Assembly: GCA_030844895.1 (NCBI GenBank)
Contig: CM061227.1
Span: forward strand, 124,001-188,000
Length of the DNA: 64,000 nucleotides
Direction of reading: 5' to 3'
Source of the DNA: Ambrosia x helenae
Taxonomy: Eukaryota > Streptophyta > Magnoliopsida > Asterales > Asteraceae
Of the stretch, positions 25,271 to 37,656 are shown in pieces (within the stretch, counting starts at the first letter, position 1; every line of letters begins with the position of its first letter). Below the pieces are notes generated by a model, which worked only from the letters and a program-made list of their open reading frames with translations, ran no database searches and was not told the origin of the DNA. The position numbers and the translations under genes were made by a program.

Positions 25271-25362
25271 TTATTTTACTAATTTCGTGAAAATAAAGTT
25301 AAAAACGACGGACGGTTAATCATGCATCATGTGGTGGCGTGGATAGCCAAAAGACAAAGGGG

Positions 25363-25590
25363 TACATGCACCGATTGGGTTTGTCCCGATTGCTAAGTGT
25401 TCTGTGCCTTATGTCCAAGGCTTGATACCAAACCACATCGAGCCGGGGGTCTCACTGGAAGCAGCCTCTCTATTCTTAGGGGTAGAGGCAAGGCTGTCTA
25501 CATCTTACCCTCCTCAGACCCTACCTTAGCTTTGCTATAGGTGAGATTGACTGAGTATGATGATGATGATTATTATTATTATTATTTATA
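25363..25590 (+). mobile_element. SINE (plus strand) ending in an ATG-type tail
   Basis: Carries the 3' body CCGGGGGTCTCACTGGAAGC ... CAGCCTCTCTATTC ... AGACCCTACCTTAG ... GAGTATGATGATGATG shared with many plant SINE copies. The repeated ATG then ATT tail fits a SINE end. A second, diverged copy lies in reverse orientation at 51184-51312. The 5' tRNA-like promoter is not clear here. Confidence 0.6.
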
Positions 25591-27134
25591 GTCACTCTCT
25601 TACTATTGAAACCAAACAGAATTTCAAACGCCTAATACTTTTCGTCCCATTCTCTTTCTCTCTATCTATATTTATTCTAATAACAAACCTTTATTTTTAG
25701 GAATAACCATTTCTTTTGCTAAATAAGGGTAACTAATTTATTCTTTTCTTAATTAATTAAACTCTTTTTCATACCACTCTCTTACTTATTCAAAACTACC
25801 TACTTTTTCTTACTTACCGGGGATTTCCATTAAGAGTTGACTACAACTTAATATGACTTTTAAACTAAACACAAACCAACTTTTTTTTTTATTTTTAAGT
25901 GTTACAATTTTTCTTTTTATTTTTATAATTAAATTTGGAATAACTTTAGCATAGTGTTACATATTTGAGACAAATTTAATACATAGAATTCTACATTTTA
26001 TGAAGTAGTAGGTTCTTATAATAAATTCTATTATGATGGAAAGAATTTCATATCATAACAATTCTGAAATTACTTATTGAAACAATAGTAGTTTGGAACA
26101 TATGTAATATTTTTCGTCTTATCGACTATATATGACAACACAAATTCAATCATGCCGGCCTCAAGTTTCTTTCTAGGAGGGAGTTTTGGATCCTTCAAAT
26201 CTCAAACTAAGGGCATGCAACAGGATCAATGAGACTCAACATCAATTTGCACCTTAACCTTTCCGTTTTTAGTTCTTTGTATTTTCCATGATAGTCTATC
26301 CCAATTTACTGTTCATTGAAACAATTATAACTAGCTGAAGGTATAATTTGATTGATGAGAAACTTCGATCGACAATGCACTAGAAATGAATGATCCATTT
26401 AATTAGATGGCAAGCTTCATGAAGTCTAGTATGGCTTTGGTAATTAAAAATCTTGGTTTTTTCCTACCCATTTTCTTATATTATATATATAGATATAGAT
26501 AGATACTGATTATACATACACATGCAAGTCCATATCAAACCTATTACACAATTAAAAACCAAATTACACATTTAAAAAATGATAATGAATGGGATGAGAA
26601 GATTAGGATCTCAAGCATCTATGAAAATATTAAAATATGATATATGAAATGAAAAAATATGTTTACTTTTTAGTTATAATAAAAAACATTGTGTTTGATA
26701 GTCAAGGTCACGCATAAACTCTTAGTTGGAAGTATATTTAATAAATAAAAGTGGAAAAGTGTGATCATCAATATGTTTAAAAATGAAGACGTGAAGGCTT
26801 GGCTGATGAGTAATATATGTTTATTTGAGACAATATGACATGACATGAGTACATGACATGCATTATCTTTCTTTTTTAGTCATTTCTTCTTTCATTAACG
26901 CTCAATTTTTTTCGTTATCTTATTCCATTTATTGTTGTTTACATCAATTTTGGTTTCTCGAAAGATAATAGAAATGCAAATCGTAAAAGCATCAATAAGC
27001 GAACATTTTATCGATTGACATATTACGGTTTGGACCAAATATGTACAAAAATGAGCCTACACATCCGTATTGGTGGCAAACAATGAGCCAAGTATCGTTA
27101 CGAAACTTCTTGTTATTTTGTTTCAAACAAAATT
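25590..27134. other. AT-rich intergenic region, nothing recognisable
   Basis: No open frame above noise, no splice-compatible exon chain and no repeat signature that I can name. Confidence 0.5.
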
Positions 27135-28700
27135 ACCCTTGAGTAAACTTCCAAAATCGTTTATGAGGTTCCAAAAAGTTTTTTATTGAAACTAGACCTT
27201 TCAGGTTTGCGTTTTGTTGCCAGTTCCATTCAATTCGCTAACTCTGTTTGTTTATTCTGTTAATTACATATGATTTTACCAAAATACCCTTTTGATACAA
27301 CAAACAAAAATATAAACATAATCATAACTTATATTATATTTTTTATACTTCACTTTATATTTGTAGAGTAGCTACCACCACCTAACACATCCACCACCAA
27401 ACCACCATGGCACCATCAACCCACGGTACCCACGACAACCACCGTATAATGGTTACCAATATATGCCAAAGAAACATCCAAACATGAATATTAAAATTAA
27501 CATATGAATATCAATTTAGTGAAACATATAAAATTAACATAATATCAAGCTTCAATAGGGTATAATTTTGAACAAATTTAACAAATCAAGCAGTTATTAA
27601 ATAAAGTTGAGTTAAAATCAAACGAAAAGATCAAACTATCAGCCACAATTTTGTTGGGGAAATTCAGTAATAACGAACAAACAACCGGATAATTGAGATC
27701 TCTGAAAGCACGTAATCGCTTTCAGATTGAATTAATTCGACGGTGCAATCGAAATATTCAATCAGATACAATCAGAGATTGAAAATTTTCTGTAAGTGTA
27801 TGTTTGAGAGAAGAACCAAGAAGATCATGAAATTCGTGAATGAATTATGGCCCATTAACTGCCTTTTAGGCAGTTATTTCCAAGGTTTTTCAAATTGCCA
27901 AAATTAGTCCCTCTAATCCTGAAATTAATTTTCTGAGACATTTTTACCATAGCTCGACCCCAGCCAGGGGCTGTCGCCCCTTGGACCCTGCTCCCAGGGG
28001 CGCTGCCCCCGGACCCCGTCACTTAGGGGCTTCAACCCTAAGTTCATAATAAATTCAAATAGGCGTGCACTCCGCACCTCCATACCTATATGAAGATATT
28101 TGTCAAATAGTCAAATCCAATTACACTAAAATATCCAACAAATTTCACATTCATAATTCAATTCAGGAAGGGAAACATTAAACGATACTGTTTCGAACTT
28201 TAGTGACGACATGGCAAAAGAAGCCCAAATTCAAATGGTAAGCCGAGCCAGACTTCCCATACTGAACCGCCAGCGAAAGAATCAATGGCGCCAATCACTT
28301 GCAGGAGTTGAATCGGCCTAGATTCTAATGAGGGTTCAGGATCGAAGTTGATAATCATCTCTCTAAAAAATTACACAATGGTGATCAACTTAGAGATTGT
28401 CAAACTATTAGAATATTGAAGCATGCCAGTTGGGTGAAACTGCAAAAGCAGGAGGTAGCCCATTGCCTACATGCGCATTTTAGAAGAAACAGAGAATAAA
28501 AGTATTAAAAACCAAAAATAAATAGGTAGACTGTCTAAATTACCCATGAGTTAACGTTAAATTTAAACGGAGTTAGCGAATTGGATTAATATGGCAATAA
28601 AACGCAAACCTGAATGGTTCAGTTGCAAAAAATATTTTTTTTGGATGGATGTGATAAAAACGCTCAACCCTTAAGGACGATTTTAACAGTATACTCATTA
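27135..28700. mobile_element. Mutator-like (MULE/MITE) element with long terminal inverted repeats
   Basis: Left arm 27135-27265 and right arm 28550-28700 are inverted copies; the best part is TTCAGGTTTGCGTTTTGTTG and then CAATTCGCTAACTC on the left against the reverse complement of 28565-28625 on the right. Similarity fades outward to GAGTAAACT / GAGTATACT. Arms over 100 bp with no transposase inside fit a non-autonomous Mutator-like element. Its interior is interrupted by the solo LTR at 27652-28140. Confidence 0.6.
27652..28140 (-). mobile_element. Solo LTR, probable Ty1/Copia, with 5-bp target duplication
   Basis: On the minus strand it starts TGTTGGATATTTTAGTG and ends TTTCCCCAACA (489 bp), with TG...CA ends and short inverted repeats. 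It is flanked exactly by AATTT at 27647-27651 and 28141-28145. No internal region or second LTR is present, so this is a solo LTR left by unequal recombination. The GC-rich block (27955-28035) is a repeated GGGG/CCCC-type motif known from many plant LTRs. Confidence 0.85.
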
Positions 28701-28798
28701 CCTTTTTAATATGAAAATAAAATAATATAGGAAGAAATTCTGAACTAAAATGTGACCCTCCTCTTTATTCAATGCTAAGATAAAAATAGACAAACAAA

Positions 28799-28896
28799 AT
28801 TTGTTCTTTCTATTTATGCTTTTAAAACAAAAGACAATCAATTACATTTGTTCTATCTATTTATGCTTTTAAAACCAAGAACAACCGATTACAATA
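28799..28896. repeat. Two-copy tandem repeat, ~50-bp unit
   Basis: The unit TTGTTCTTTCTATTTATGC...TTTTAAAAC..AAGA occurs twice in a row with a few substitutions. Confidence 0.7.
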
Positions 28897-28899
28897 AAA

Positions 28900-30780
28900 T
28901 GATATGTAAACGGATAAAAAGTTATGCTGCAACCTCTTTTTAGATAGCAACACTAATTCTACTAAAGGCAAACCTATAGGTTGAGAAACTATGCACAACC
29001 CTTAGGAGACTGTTCAAGGATTCTATGGCCTCCGGGGCTAGGAAACCAAATGTTTAATAAGCAAAAGGGATAAACAACCGTTGATTCTCTAAACAGGTTT
29101 TCTTGTGTTTAGTGACTTTGTCTAATTCCACATTCAGCGTTGCCTGGTCAGCAACTCATTGCCCTAAATCCAACAAGAGAGGACACTCTTGTAAGGTCCA
29201 CATAAGCTTGTTCCCACTGCCAACCCAAACACAAGAATATTTATGGTCGTATAGCAGACCTCTATTAAGCGAATTTGTTAGAAAGTTCACAAAAGCCCCC
29301 TTTTTAGCCAAAATCCATGCCCACTTTAGAACATCACATAGAACAACCATAAACAAATCATGATTGTATTTAAACTAGGAAATTTCTTAAAATGGGTCGT
29401 ATGCTCGCCAAAAGTATATTAGCAGCTACTTAGTGATTGCCACGTACTCCTCGGCCGACATGCACTAGCTTAGTGCTTCAATATGGATGATTGTAAGGAA
29501 ATCATGATCATGAGAGGCCTAGAGCCATTTAAACATTGCCTTAACCAACGGTTATCAAAAATCATGTCAATCGTGCCCCTTTTACAATTGATTTGGTTGC
29601 CAAGAATGGTCTAGTGAGTATAACCGTTGGTCATTTGGTCCAGTCTAATGAAACTTAGTCAAGTACAAAAAAGTCCAACGGATAGTAAAAGTCCTCAACT
29701 TTCACCATCACATCAGTCACTATCCCCATGGAAGTTTAGAAGTCAAATTGCTAACACCATAGTGATATTAGCTTCTTGAAGTGTACCAAAGTTGAATTGG
29801 TCATAGAGACTTCTTAGGAGGATACTAACAGACACTCCAAGATCTAAAAATGCCTTTCAAGTTTGAATTCCTCAACTTTCATTGAAATTAAGGGAGCTTT
29901 CGGATCTTGGCGTTTGGCGGGAAGAGCATCTGATAAAAACGGCATGCCACTAAATGTTTGGGCAACTTGTTGTGATGATTTTGGATGCTCAATTCTCTCA
30001 AACATTCAACACGAGCAGGAATTTTCAATTTCATCAATTAATGGTAAATTTATTTTAACTTGTTTAAAATTTTCTCACTTCTCATCCTTTAATGGGTCTC
30101 GTTTTTTAGAATTGATGTGTTAATAGATATTTCATTAGGACATATTTCACAAAACGACTTTTAAAAGTTTCCATTTCATGATAATTTTTTGAAACTTTTT
30201 CGGGCTCACCTTTACCCTCACAATCACTATCAATATCTCCATTACACCATCAACAAAATGTGGTGGTGGAGCTGTTTCAACATTAACAACCTCATTATTA
30301 GGGAGAAGACTTATCGCGTTGATATGCACATAACACACAATTGGGTGTTCTTTAGGCATGACCTTTGATGTTGCGGGTTCACGGTACTATCACTTAGAAG
30401 CTTTCCTGCGCTTCCTTTTAGTTGGCCACATCTTTAGCTAGTTGACTCACTTGTCTTGCAAGGGCTTCATGGGACTTATCCCTCTCCTCATTTTCCTTCT
30501 TTAACTCCTTTATCATGTTCATGATGACATTGCATTCAACGAGTCAACGCTATCCTATTTTCCACCCAAGGACCCACTTTGACTATTATAATTGCTTAAG
30601 GAATTACCTTCCTGATTGTTGTACCCTTGATCATAAGAGTTCTTTTGGTACCCACATTGGTTCTACCCTTGTTGTTTTCCTTCGTAAGATTGCCTTCCTT
30701 GATTGTCAGCTAGGAAATTTGGGTTCATTTGATTTGATGCATTCCCATATTTAAAATTTGTATGGTTTCCTAAGCGAGGG
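28900..30780 (-). mobile_element. Degraded Ty3/Gypsy gag-protease remnant
   Basis: Minus-strand translation at 29750-29856 gives FLDLGVSVSILLRSLYDQF followed by NFGTLQEANITMVLA. This matches the retropepsin domain of Gypsy elements (DLGAS active-site region, here DLGVS). At 30560-30780 the minus strand reads Asn/Gln/Gly-rich text (LADNQGRQSYEGKQQG, YNNQEGNSLSNYNSQ) typical of Gypsy gag C-termini. Frames are broken throughout, and the 28.9-29.7 kb part is assigned only by continuity. Confidence 0.55.
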
Positions 30781-30782
30781 TG

Positions 30783-32496
30783 ATATTGACATATTGCACG
30801 TGTGTGACCCAAGTCACCACAATCTTCATGATTTTGGGGGAATGGTCGCTTTCGAATGTCAAGCGTCTGACATGGATTCTTAGGTGTTTTTATTTGTGTT
30901 CCAGGTTGAAGATCAATGTCAACAAGTCATCAGTTCATGGGATTGGGGTTCCGAATATTGAGATGAATGTTATGGCCAATGAAGTGGGGTGTACGGTTGG
31001 AGATGTTCCTTTTGATTACTTAGGGTTAGAGTAGGCGCTAACATGAACAAATTAAGGAAATAATTGAAAGAAGGTGGTGGACACTTTTGACAATAGATTA
31101 GCGTATTGGAAGGCGAAGTTGTTGTCTAATGATGGTCGTGTGACTCTCATAAAGTCGGTGATGGAGAGCCTAACGGTTTATTATTTTTCTATATATAAAG
31201 CACCTAAAAAGGTGATCAACCAATTGGAAAAAAGGATGAAACGTTTCTTGTGGGTAGGTTCTAATAACGTGAACAAGATTCATTGGGTTGCTTGGGACCG
31301 TGTTACGTTACCGGATAAGAAAGGAGGGCTTGGTATATATAAACTTAAAGCTTCCAATATTGCGCTTCTTGCAAAATGGGCTTCGCGTTTCAAAACGGAA
31401 GACGAGAACTTATGGACCAAGGTTATCATACGCTGTCACGACAATAAATGGGAATGGAACTTTCTTCCTTGCAACAAATCGGCTGCTGGATGTTGGCACG
31501 CGATAGTCAGGAAATATTGAAACGGTATTGCTGCAGGGCATTCATTTGCAGCGACATTTCAAGGCTGCTGTGGGGAATGGCGATAATGTCCGTTTTTGGC
31601 TTGACAGTTAGCTGAATAGTGAACCTCTAAGGAACATTTATCCTAATCTATTTCAAATCGCCGAGGACAAGACTTGCTTGGTGAAAGAAAACGGGACGGT
31701 TATGGGGTCTATCGGCTGCTGGATTATTAATTGGTCAGAGCAAATTCGGAACACAGCTCTGCAGGTTGATTGGAATCGGCTCAATGCTGATTTGGGGAAA
31801 GGTCTCTTTGGCCAATAAACCTGATTCTTGGTCTTGGACAACAGATAAAGATGGTATTTTTTTTTTAGTTAAGTCAGTAAAGATGTCGCTCAGGAATGAA
31901 GCTAATTCTCAAGACCGGGGAATTTTAAATGGCTCTCGTGGGTTCCTTTGAAATGCAACATTTTTGGCGTGGAGAGCGATGATGGATAGAATTCCAACGG
32001 TTAAAGCGCTCAATAAAACACGTGTGATTTTCAATGATGATGTGTGTGCATTATGCAATTATGAGACGGAAAGCACGACCCATCTGTTCACTTTCTATTG
32101 GTTCGCTACTTAGGTATGGTGTAGGATTGGTAATTGGTGTCGTTTAGACCCTATATATGCTTTCGATTTTCATGATCTAATGAATATTTATAAAAGAGCG
32201 GGTGGAAAGAAAAAAAAAAGGAAGAAGATTGTTCACGGTGTTATTCTCGTTACATGTTGGGTTATTTGGAAGGCTAGAAACGATAGAAGATTTAATAGAA
32301 AGAAGAGTAGTGCTATGGAAGCGGAAGCGAGTATCAAGTCGTTATCTTTCTTTTGGATTAAGAATAGGTTGAAAGAGAAGTCTTTTGTTTGGTCCATATG
32401 GGTAATTACCCGTTGTATATGATGTAACTTTTTTGTGGCTTCCTCGGCTTGAGAGAGCGCGTTATTTTTTGAATGAAAGTTATCTTAAAAAAAAAA
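30783..32496 (+). mobile_element. 5'-truncated L1-type LINE with A-rich tail
   Basis: Plus strand. From about 30830 the frame reads GEWSLSNVKRLTWILRCFY and LKINVNKSSVHGIGVPN, the end of a LINE reverse transcriptase. Then 31074-31520 reads FDNRLAYWKAKLLSNDGRV, GLGIYKLKASNIALLAKWAS. A zinc-knuckle RVT region follows at 31975-32420 (CALCNYETESTTHLFTF, CWVIWKARNDRRFN). Several stops interrupt it. It ends in an A-rich tail at 32487-32508. The 5' edge at 30780 abuts the antisense Gypsy gag, suggesting insertion into it. Confidence 0.8.
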
Positions 32497-32499
32497 GAT

Positions 32500-33677
32500 A
32501 AAAAGATACTTGATTTTATGGTATATTGTTTAAAATGAGAAAGTATATAAAAGTTATTTTAGTTTTAAAAAGTTGGTGGAATTAGCATTTTAAATTTTAA
32601 TGAAAAATGATTAAATGATTAAAATACTATAGTAATTGTTAATGATGATGTGTAATCCTTCTTAACGCTTGATTTAATTAATAAAAGTTCAAGATTTTCT
32701 AGATAGCACTAGTAGGGAACTTGCGCGTTGCGGCGGAGTCAACAATATAGGGCGGGAACTTAACTCAAACCATGAAACAATAAAAAAAAACATCATATGT
32801 GAGTTGTGTGTGTATAACCCTCATCCAAAACATACCACGGTTTCATCCAAATCAAGAACCACATGTAGCCAGAAATGTACCAATGTGATTCCAACTTACA
32901 GATAATCTAAATTGTATACATTAATTTGTTCATGCTTTGACAATGAGTAAGCTATATTACACTTAAGCTGATCTTAAATCCCTTTATATTACACTTGATT
33001 ATCTTAAATTACACAATATTATGAGTATGCTAAATTACACTTGGTCAGTTGATCACACTTGAATAATTAGACGCGATTGCTCAACTTCATTTCAGATTCT
33101 CACCATAAGCTTCCACCATTAAAAACTGAAACAATGAAATATGCTACAAGCATATTTCATCCATGTGGAACTAAGAATGAACTGTAAGCTGAATATTTTT
33201 TATTACATATGCTATTGATGGTGCACTTTGCTAAAGAAAAAAACAAGTTCGACTTGCCGTGATTGATATGGCAAAACATCATACATTGCCATGTAAATCG
33301 CTAGCAACAAGCTCTTGTGCAGGTGGTTGCATATAAAAATCCCATTGAACAGTAACTAAAGTTGTCATCACATAAAAAAAATTCCAACTTGTCATCACTC
33401 TCTCCCACCACTCCTCCCCCCATTAGAAGTCACATATTCAACCCTATTTATGAATGAGTAAATTCGGATATGTTTCTCTATGGGTCCAAAAAAAGAAATA
33501 ACTTATGAGGAAGCTGGTTAAAGGGATTGGCTGTACTTAGTTCATAAGCCTTTAATTTCTAAATCATAATATTTGAAGTTCCAACAAATAAGGCAACACT
33601 CAACCAAACATCTTCTATCATGTTAAGGTACCTACCAAATAATATAAACAACAAAAAATAAGCTGAAAATACTCTAA
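32500..33677. other. Intergenic AT-rich DNA with one Helitron-like end
   Basis: At 32709-32712 a minus-strand CTAG-T is preceded by the GC-rich imperfect hairpin CCGCCGCAACGCGC, a possible Helitron 3' terminus. The rest shows no gene; 33050-33670 contains no open frame. Confidence 0.4.
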
Positions 33678-34309
33678 GGTGGTGTTTGTTTTTTTATAGA
33701 AGCACTTCCTGACTTCTTTTGTTTGCGCAGCGCAGACACGGGCAAACATTGAGATGCTACAGACCGTTTGTTTTTTGGAAGACATTGGCCTAAAAAATAA
33801 TGTTTGCCCTTCCTCTTCTTGGGGAAGACATTTTCAAAACTCTTCTTGCCTCTTCTCTCATCATTTGATCCTCATTCCTCATCTCCCCACAAAAAACCTT
33901 AGAACTCCTCACCCACTTGACCACCACCCTCAGCCACTCTCCTCCTCCACCATGTCTCCTCCCCCTCCGCGTCTCCTAACCGCCCTCAGGTTTTCTTTCT
34001 TTCTTTTTTTTTTTACTTGTTGTTATTTTTGTTATGTATACTTTCAGATCTGTAATGTTAGCGTGCTTGTAGTTTGATGAAATAGGGATTTTTTTTTTAC
34101 TTTCAGATCTGTTGTTTACCTGGTCAAAAATAATCATAAGTTCATAACACTATGTTGTAAAACTACAATTAACTTTTGGTTTTAGGATTACATTAAATAG
34201 TTTATTTATAATCGATTACTCTTACAAATTCAAAATAAAGATTCAAATGATATTACACTTTCTGGACAAAAAATAAGTGAAGTCTACTTTCATTTTATAC
34301 TAGGTTATG

Positions 34310-34497
34310 TACCCGTGTGATACACTATGATTACAACTATGATTATTAATATAGTTAATAAATTTATAATATGCTTTTGCAAATCAATTATTATAATTAA
34401 ATTTGAATTTATTGTATTAATTTAATAATAAAATGAGAGAATTCATGAGGGAGTGTCATGTGTCCCTCATGTGTTTTCTTTTATTAGATAGTGTAGA
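34310..34497 (-). mobile_element. Short non-autonomous Helitron-like element, copy A
   Basis: On the minus strand it starts TCTACACTATCTAATAAAAG, contains the inverted pair CATGAGGGACACATGACAC / TCCCTCATG, and ends GTGTATCACACGGG..CTAG followed by T. The TC start, 3' hairpin and CTAG-T end fit a small Helitron derivative. Confidence 0.55.
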
Positions 34498-34611
34498 TGT
34501 AGATGTAGATGTGTAGATGTAGATGTAAATCTAGATATATAAGATTCATTTTACAATATTTGATCTTATATATCTACATTTATTGTATTAAATTAAATGA
34601 TAAAATGAGAG

Positions 34612-35038
34612 ATTTCGGTTACAACTATGATTATTAATATAGTTAATAGCCAAAGGCATTGTAGCCCAGTGGCATCTTGGTGGTGAGATAAGACTTAGGG
34701 ACTATAAGGTCCTAGGTTCGAATCTCACATAGGGGGTTTTATCACAATTATGAGTTTCCTCTTGAATTGGTGACTTAGTGGTGGAATATGATCGTGTGGT
34801 AACATTGGTGGCACGATGATACTCCAGTGTTCCGTGAGTGATTCCAATTTGTTGGTCGTTCAAAAAAAATATAGTTAATAAAATTCATTTTAATAAATTT
34901 ATAATATGCTTTTTCAAATCAATTGTTATAATTAAATTTGAATTTATTATATTAAATTAAATAATAAAATGAGAGAATTCATGAGGGAGTGTCATGTGTC
35001 CCTCATGTGTTTTCTTTTATTATATAGTGTAGAAGTGT
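34612..35038 (-). mobile_element. Helitron-like element copy B, interrupted by a SINE
   Basis: Same sequence as 34322-34497 (tacaactatgattattaata ... catgagggagtgtcatgtg ... ttttattatatagtgtaga). It is split by the SINE at 34649-34867 and lacks the CTAG end. A third partial copy is at 34568-34618. Confidence 0.55.
34649..34867 (+). mobile_element. tRNA-derived SINE with 13-bp target-site duplication
   Basis: Box A-like TAGCCCAGTGG at 34662-34672 and box B GGTTCGAATCT at 34715-34725 show an internal RNA polymerase III promoter. The element ends in a short A tail. The direct repeat AATATAGTTAATA flanks it at 34636-34648 and 34868-34880. Because the surrounding Helitron copy continues on both sides, the insertion boundaries are unambiguous. 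Confidence 0.9.
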
Positions 35039-36093
35039 AGATTTATTAATTCACTATTATTAAATCCAGATTTTTCAATCATCTTTTAACGAGGCAACGT
35101 GTAGTTTAAGATCTGGGTATATTGGAAAGATGATGGGATTGAAAAAAAAGATTGCGTTTTTATGTTAAATGGGTTGAAGAAATTGTTAATGTTTTGAGTG
35201 TTTGAATAAGCTATAGTTGGGATTTTGGAGATAGTTTCGTACTATGTGGATGTATGTTTATGTGTAGTTTGTTAATTGTTTTGGCAAGTTAGTATGAACA
35301 TTGTGAAATAGTTCTTGAATATTATCCATATTAATAGCGAATTAGTTGATACTTGATAGCCTATATTAGTTGTTGATACTTGTTATTGTATATTAACCAT
35401 ATTACTTGAGCGATGGGTTCTTTATTGAATACGATCAACCCATTGTGTCGTTAGGAAATAGTCATGTGCACATTGATGCTGCTGAAGACGAGGTTGAAGC
35501 ACATGGTACTGCATCGGATCGGGAATATATGACTCAGTTACGAGATGAAATTGCCGAGCAGTTAATGCAAAATGTGGAATAAATTAGTTGAAATATTGTT
35601 ATTTGCGGTTTTATGATTATTATTTCAGTGTTCTATAACTATGTTGTATAACTATTATTTAAATTTCAATGTTGAAAAAATATTGTTTGCTTAAAAAAAC
35701 AGTTTATTTAAATTTCAGCACCCTGCAGACGTTAACAAATAAACAGTCTTCTTCTTGCAGACTGCAGACCTTTGGTCCACCTCTTCTCCTGCAGATGTGG
35801 TCTGTAGACTACAAACCTTTTACCTCTTCAAAAACAAACATCACCTAAGAAACAGATCTTTTCAACCACACATGCCACAATAGTTACACACATGGATAAG
35901 CAATACATAATCTAAAGTTGACTAATCTGTTTACCGGTCAACTTAAACTAAAATCTAACATCTATCAGGTAATAGCATACATAAACAATAATTTTTTTTT
36001 AAAAAAACCAACCAAATTATTATAGAATTCAGGCTTATAGAAAACCAGCTTAAGTTTCCACTTACCCTTATCCTCTGGTTCCTGGAAACAGCT

Positions 36094-36910
36094 CAGAATT
36101 TTGAATTTCTGGCAGTAACACATACATCATAACCAAGGTCATCAATGACTCCCATGGTGTTGATATGTGCAAGCTCCTTTACAAGTAACGAAAGTTATCA
36201 CAAAATTCTGAAGACCAGAAACATGGATCAAAGGGTACAATTTATAGAATTAGTTCAAATGGAAACGGGTTCACAAGGCCAAGTAGGCCAAACAAGTCGA
36301 AAGTCACCTAGGTTGTATTAAAAATGCATAATATCTACCAAACTTTTTAATTAAAAATAACCATTTCCATGGTAATAGTTTTTACACTTAATAGTCAATA
36401 CTATACGGAATGGGGTTAAGGCTTAAACTAATGTGGTAACCAAGAGCTATTATTTTTCAAAACTATTTATGATTTAGGCTAGTTGATGATAGAAAGAAAG
36501 CTTGGATTTGGAAAGTGTTTTAACTTTTAGGTTCTTTTATTGTAAATTTATTTAATGGGTTGTATCATCAATTAAGTAAATACCAAAGACATGATGTATA
36601 AACGATTTTTCTGATTCAAAATTTAAGAAAAAGGAGCGACAACTTACCAAAGAGGAGACTGGCTACCAAACTGGGGGCTGCAAGTGCCAAAGATCCGAAA
36701 TCTACATTTAAGAATAAACAGAACAGAAAAGCTTAGGAACTGTTATTAGTAACTCCTGAACCCCGCTCCATCTAGCCGAATCTACACATTGCATCCCACC
36801 ATAGATGTCATTTGCGAAACGCACTCCAACCGTTGCTACTACAAAGACCTGTTTCGCCAAAGGAGAAGCTTCCACCAAGCTTTCCATCCTATTTGAAGAA
36901 ACCGCAAGGA
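36094..36910 (-). pseudogene. Possible remnant of an unidentified gene (minus-strand exon-like pieces)
   Basis: Three minus-strand pieces look exon-like. About 36745-36897 reads RMESLVEASPLAKQVFVVAT then VGVRFANDIYGGMQ after an acceptor-like end. 36650-36703 reads DFGSLALAAPSLVASLLW and is followed by the donor GTAAGT. 36096-36180 reads KELAHINTMGVIDDLGYDV and reaches a stop. I do not recognise the family and cannot show continuous phase. It could equally be chance. Confidence 0.25.
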
Positions 36911-37656
36911 AAACACAAACATAGTACGTAAGCAAAGCATCACTAAGCTTGATCCTATTTATGATTTAACTACAAATGCAGATAAAAAAAACATACCACA
37001 AATTAAGAGCAGCCCTTTGCACCAAAAAAGGCACCTTAACATCAGTATGCATTCACCTGAAATTGTCATATGTAGGGGTCTTTAAGGTGTTTCATTGTTA
37101 ATCGAATACGTCTTCATATCATATCACAACAGTGGTATAATGAGTATCCATATGAACAATTAAGGGCATATCACATATGTAGAAGGACTGGCAAGATGTT
37201 GCTGAGCTGAAAAGCTACACCCTGGTCTCTCAAATTCAAACACAATAAAGTTGAGAAATTTATTTAGTAAAATAATAATTAGCAGCATATATCAAGGTAC
37301 TATCAGTTGTAAAATAAATTCATGATTAAACAACCTAGGAATTGAAGTTCTAAATCATCTGTTTCGTTCTCATTAATTGCACCACCATTCAATTCAATCG
37401 TGGGATTCAATTGATTATTAAAGATTTAATCTGATTCAGGCGGTTACATATAAGAGCCCAACAGCTCCTTTTTCCAGCCCAAATATTTGATTTTCATTTA
37501 AATTCTCGAAAACAATGGTCTGGTCTAGTTATGTTATGACTGGCCAATTTGTTCTAATAAATACAAATAACTTTTTAGCAATATTATTATTATTCATCCA
37601 CTTTGTATTCAGTGGTCACAATATATTATTACATGATATTTGTAGTGACAAAAGCA
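36911..37656. other. Intergenic DNA between unknown remnant and receptor-like protein
   Basis: AT-rich sequence including the 3' flank of the LRR gene. No confident gene, RNA or repeat signature. Confidence 0.4.

Larger units (their letters stand above)
33678..35845. mobile_element. PIF/Harbinger element with TAA target duplication, internally rearranged
   Basis: Left end GGTGGTGTTTGTTTTT and right end (reverse complement) GGTGATGTTTGTTTTT are inverted repeats flanked by TAA at 33675-33677 and 35846-35848, the target preference of PIF/Harbinger. Inside near the right end, 35408-35583 (+) reads DGFFIEYDQPIVSLGN and REYMTQLRDEIAEQLMQN then stop, which resembles the C-terminus of plant Harbinger DDE transposases. 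The middle is occupied by Helitron-like copies and a SINE. Confidence 0.7.

Noticed and set aside
34662..34725. tRNA gene
   Set aside because: Boxes A and B are present, but no cloverleaf folds, and the element has an A tail and a 13-bp target duplication, so it is a SINE.
37200..37260. Phytoene-synthase-like motif (GVAFQLSNIL on minus)
   Set aside because: Only about ten residues match and no neighbouring motif of the family is present.
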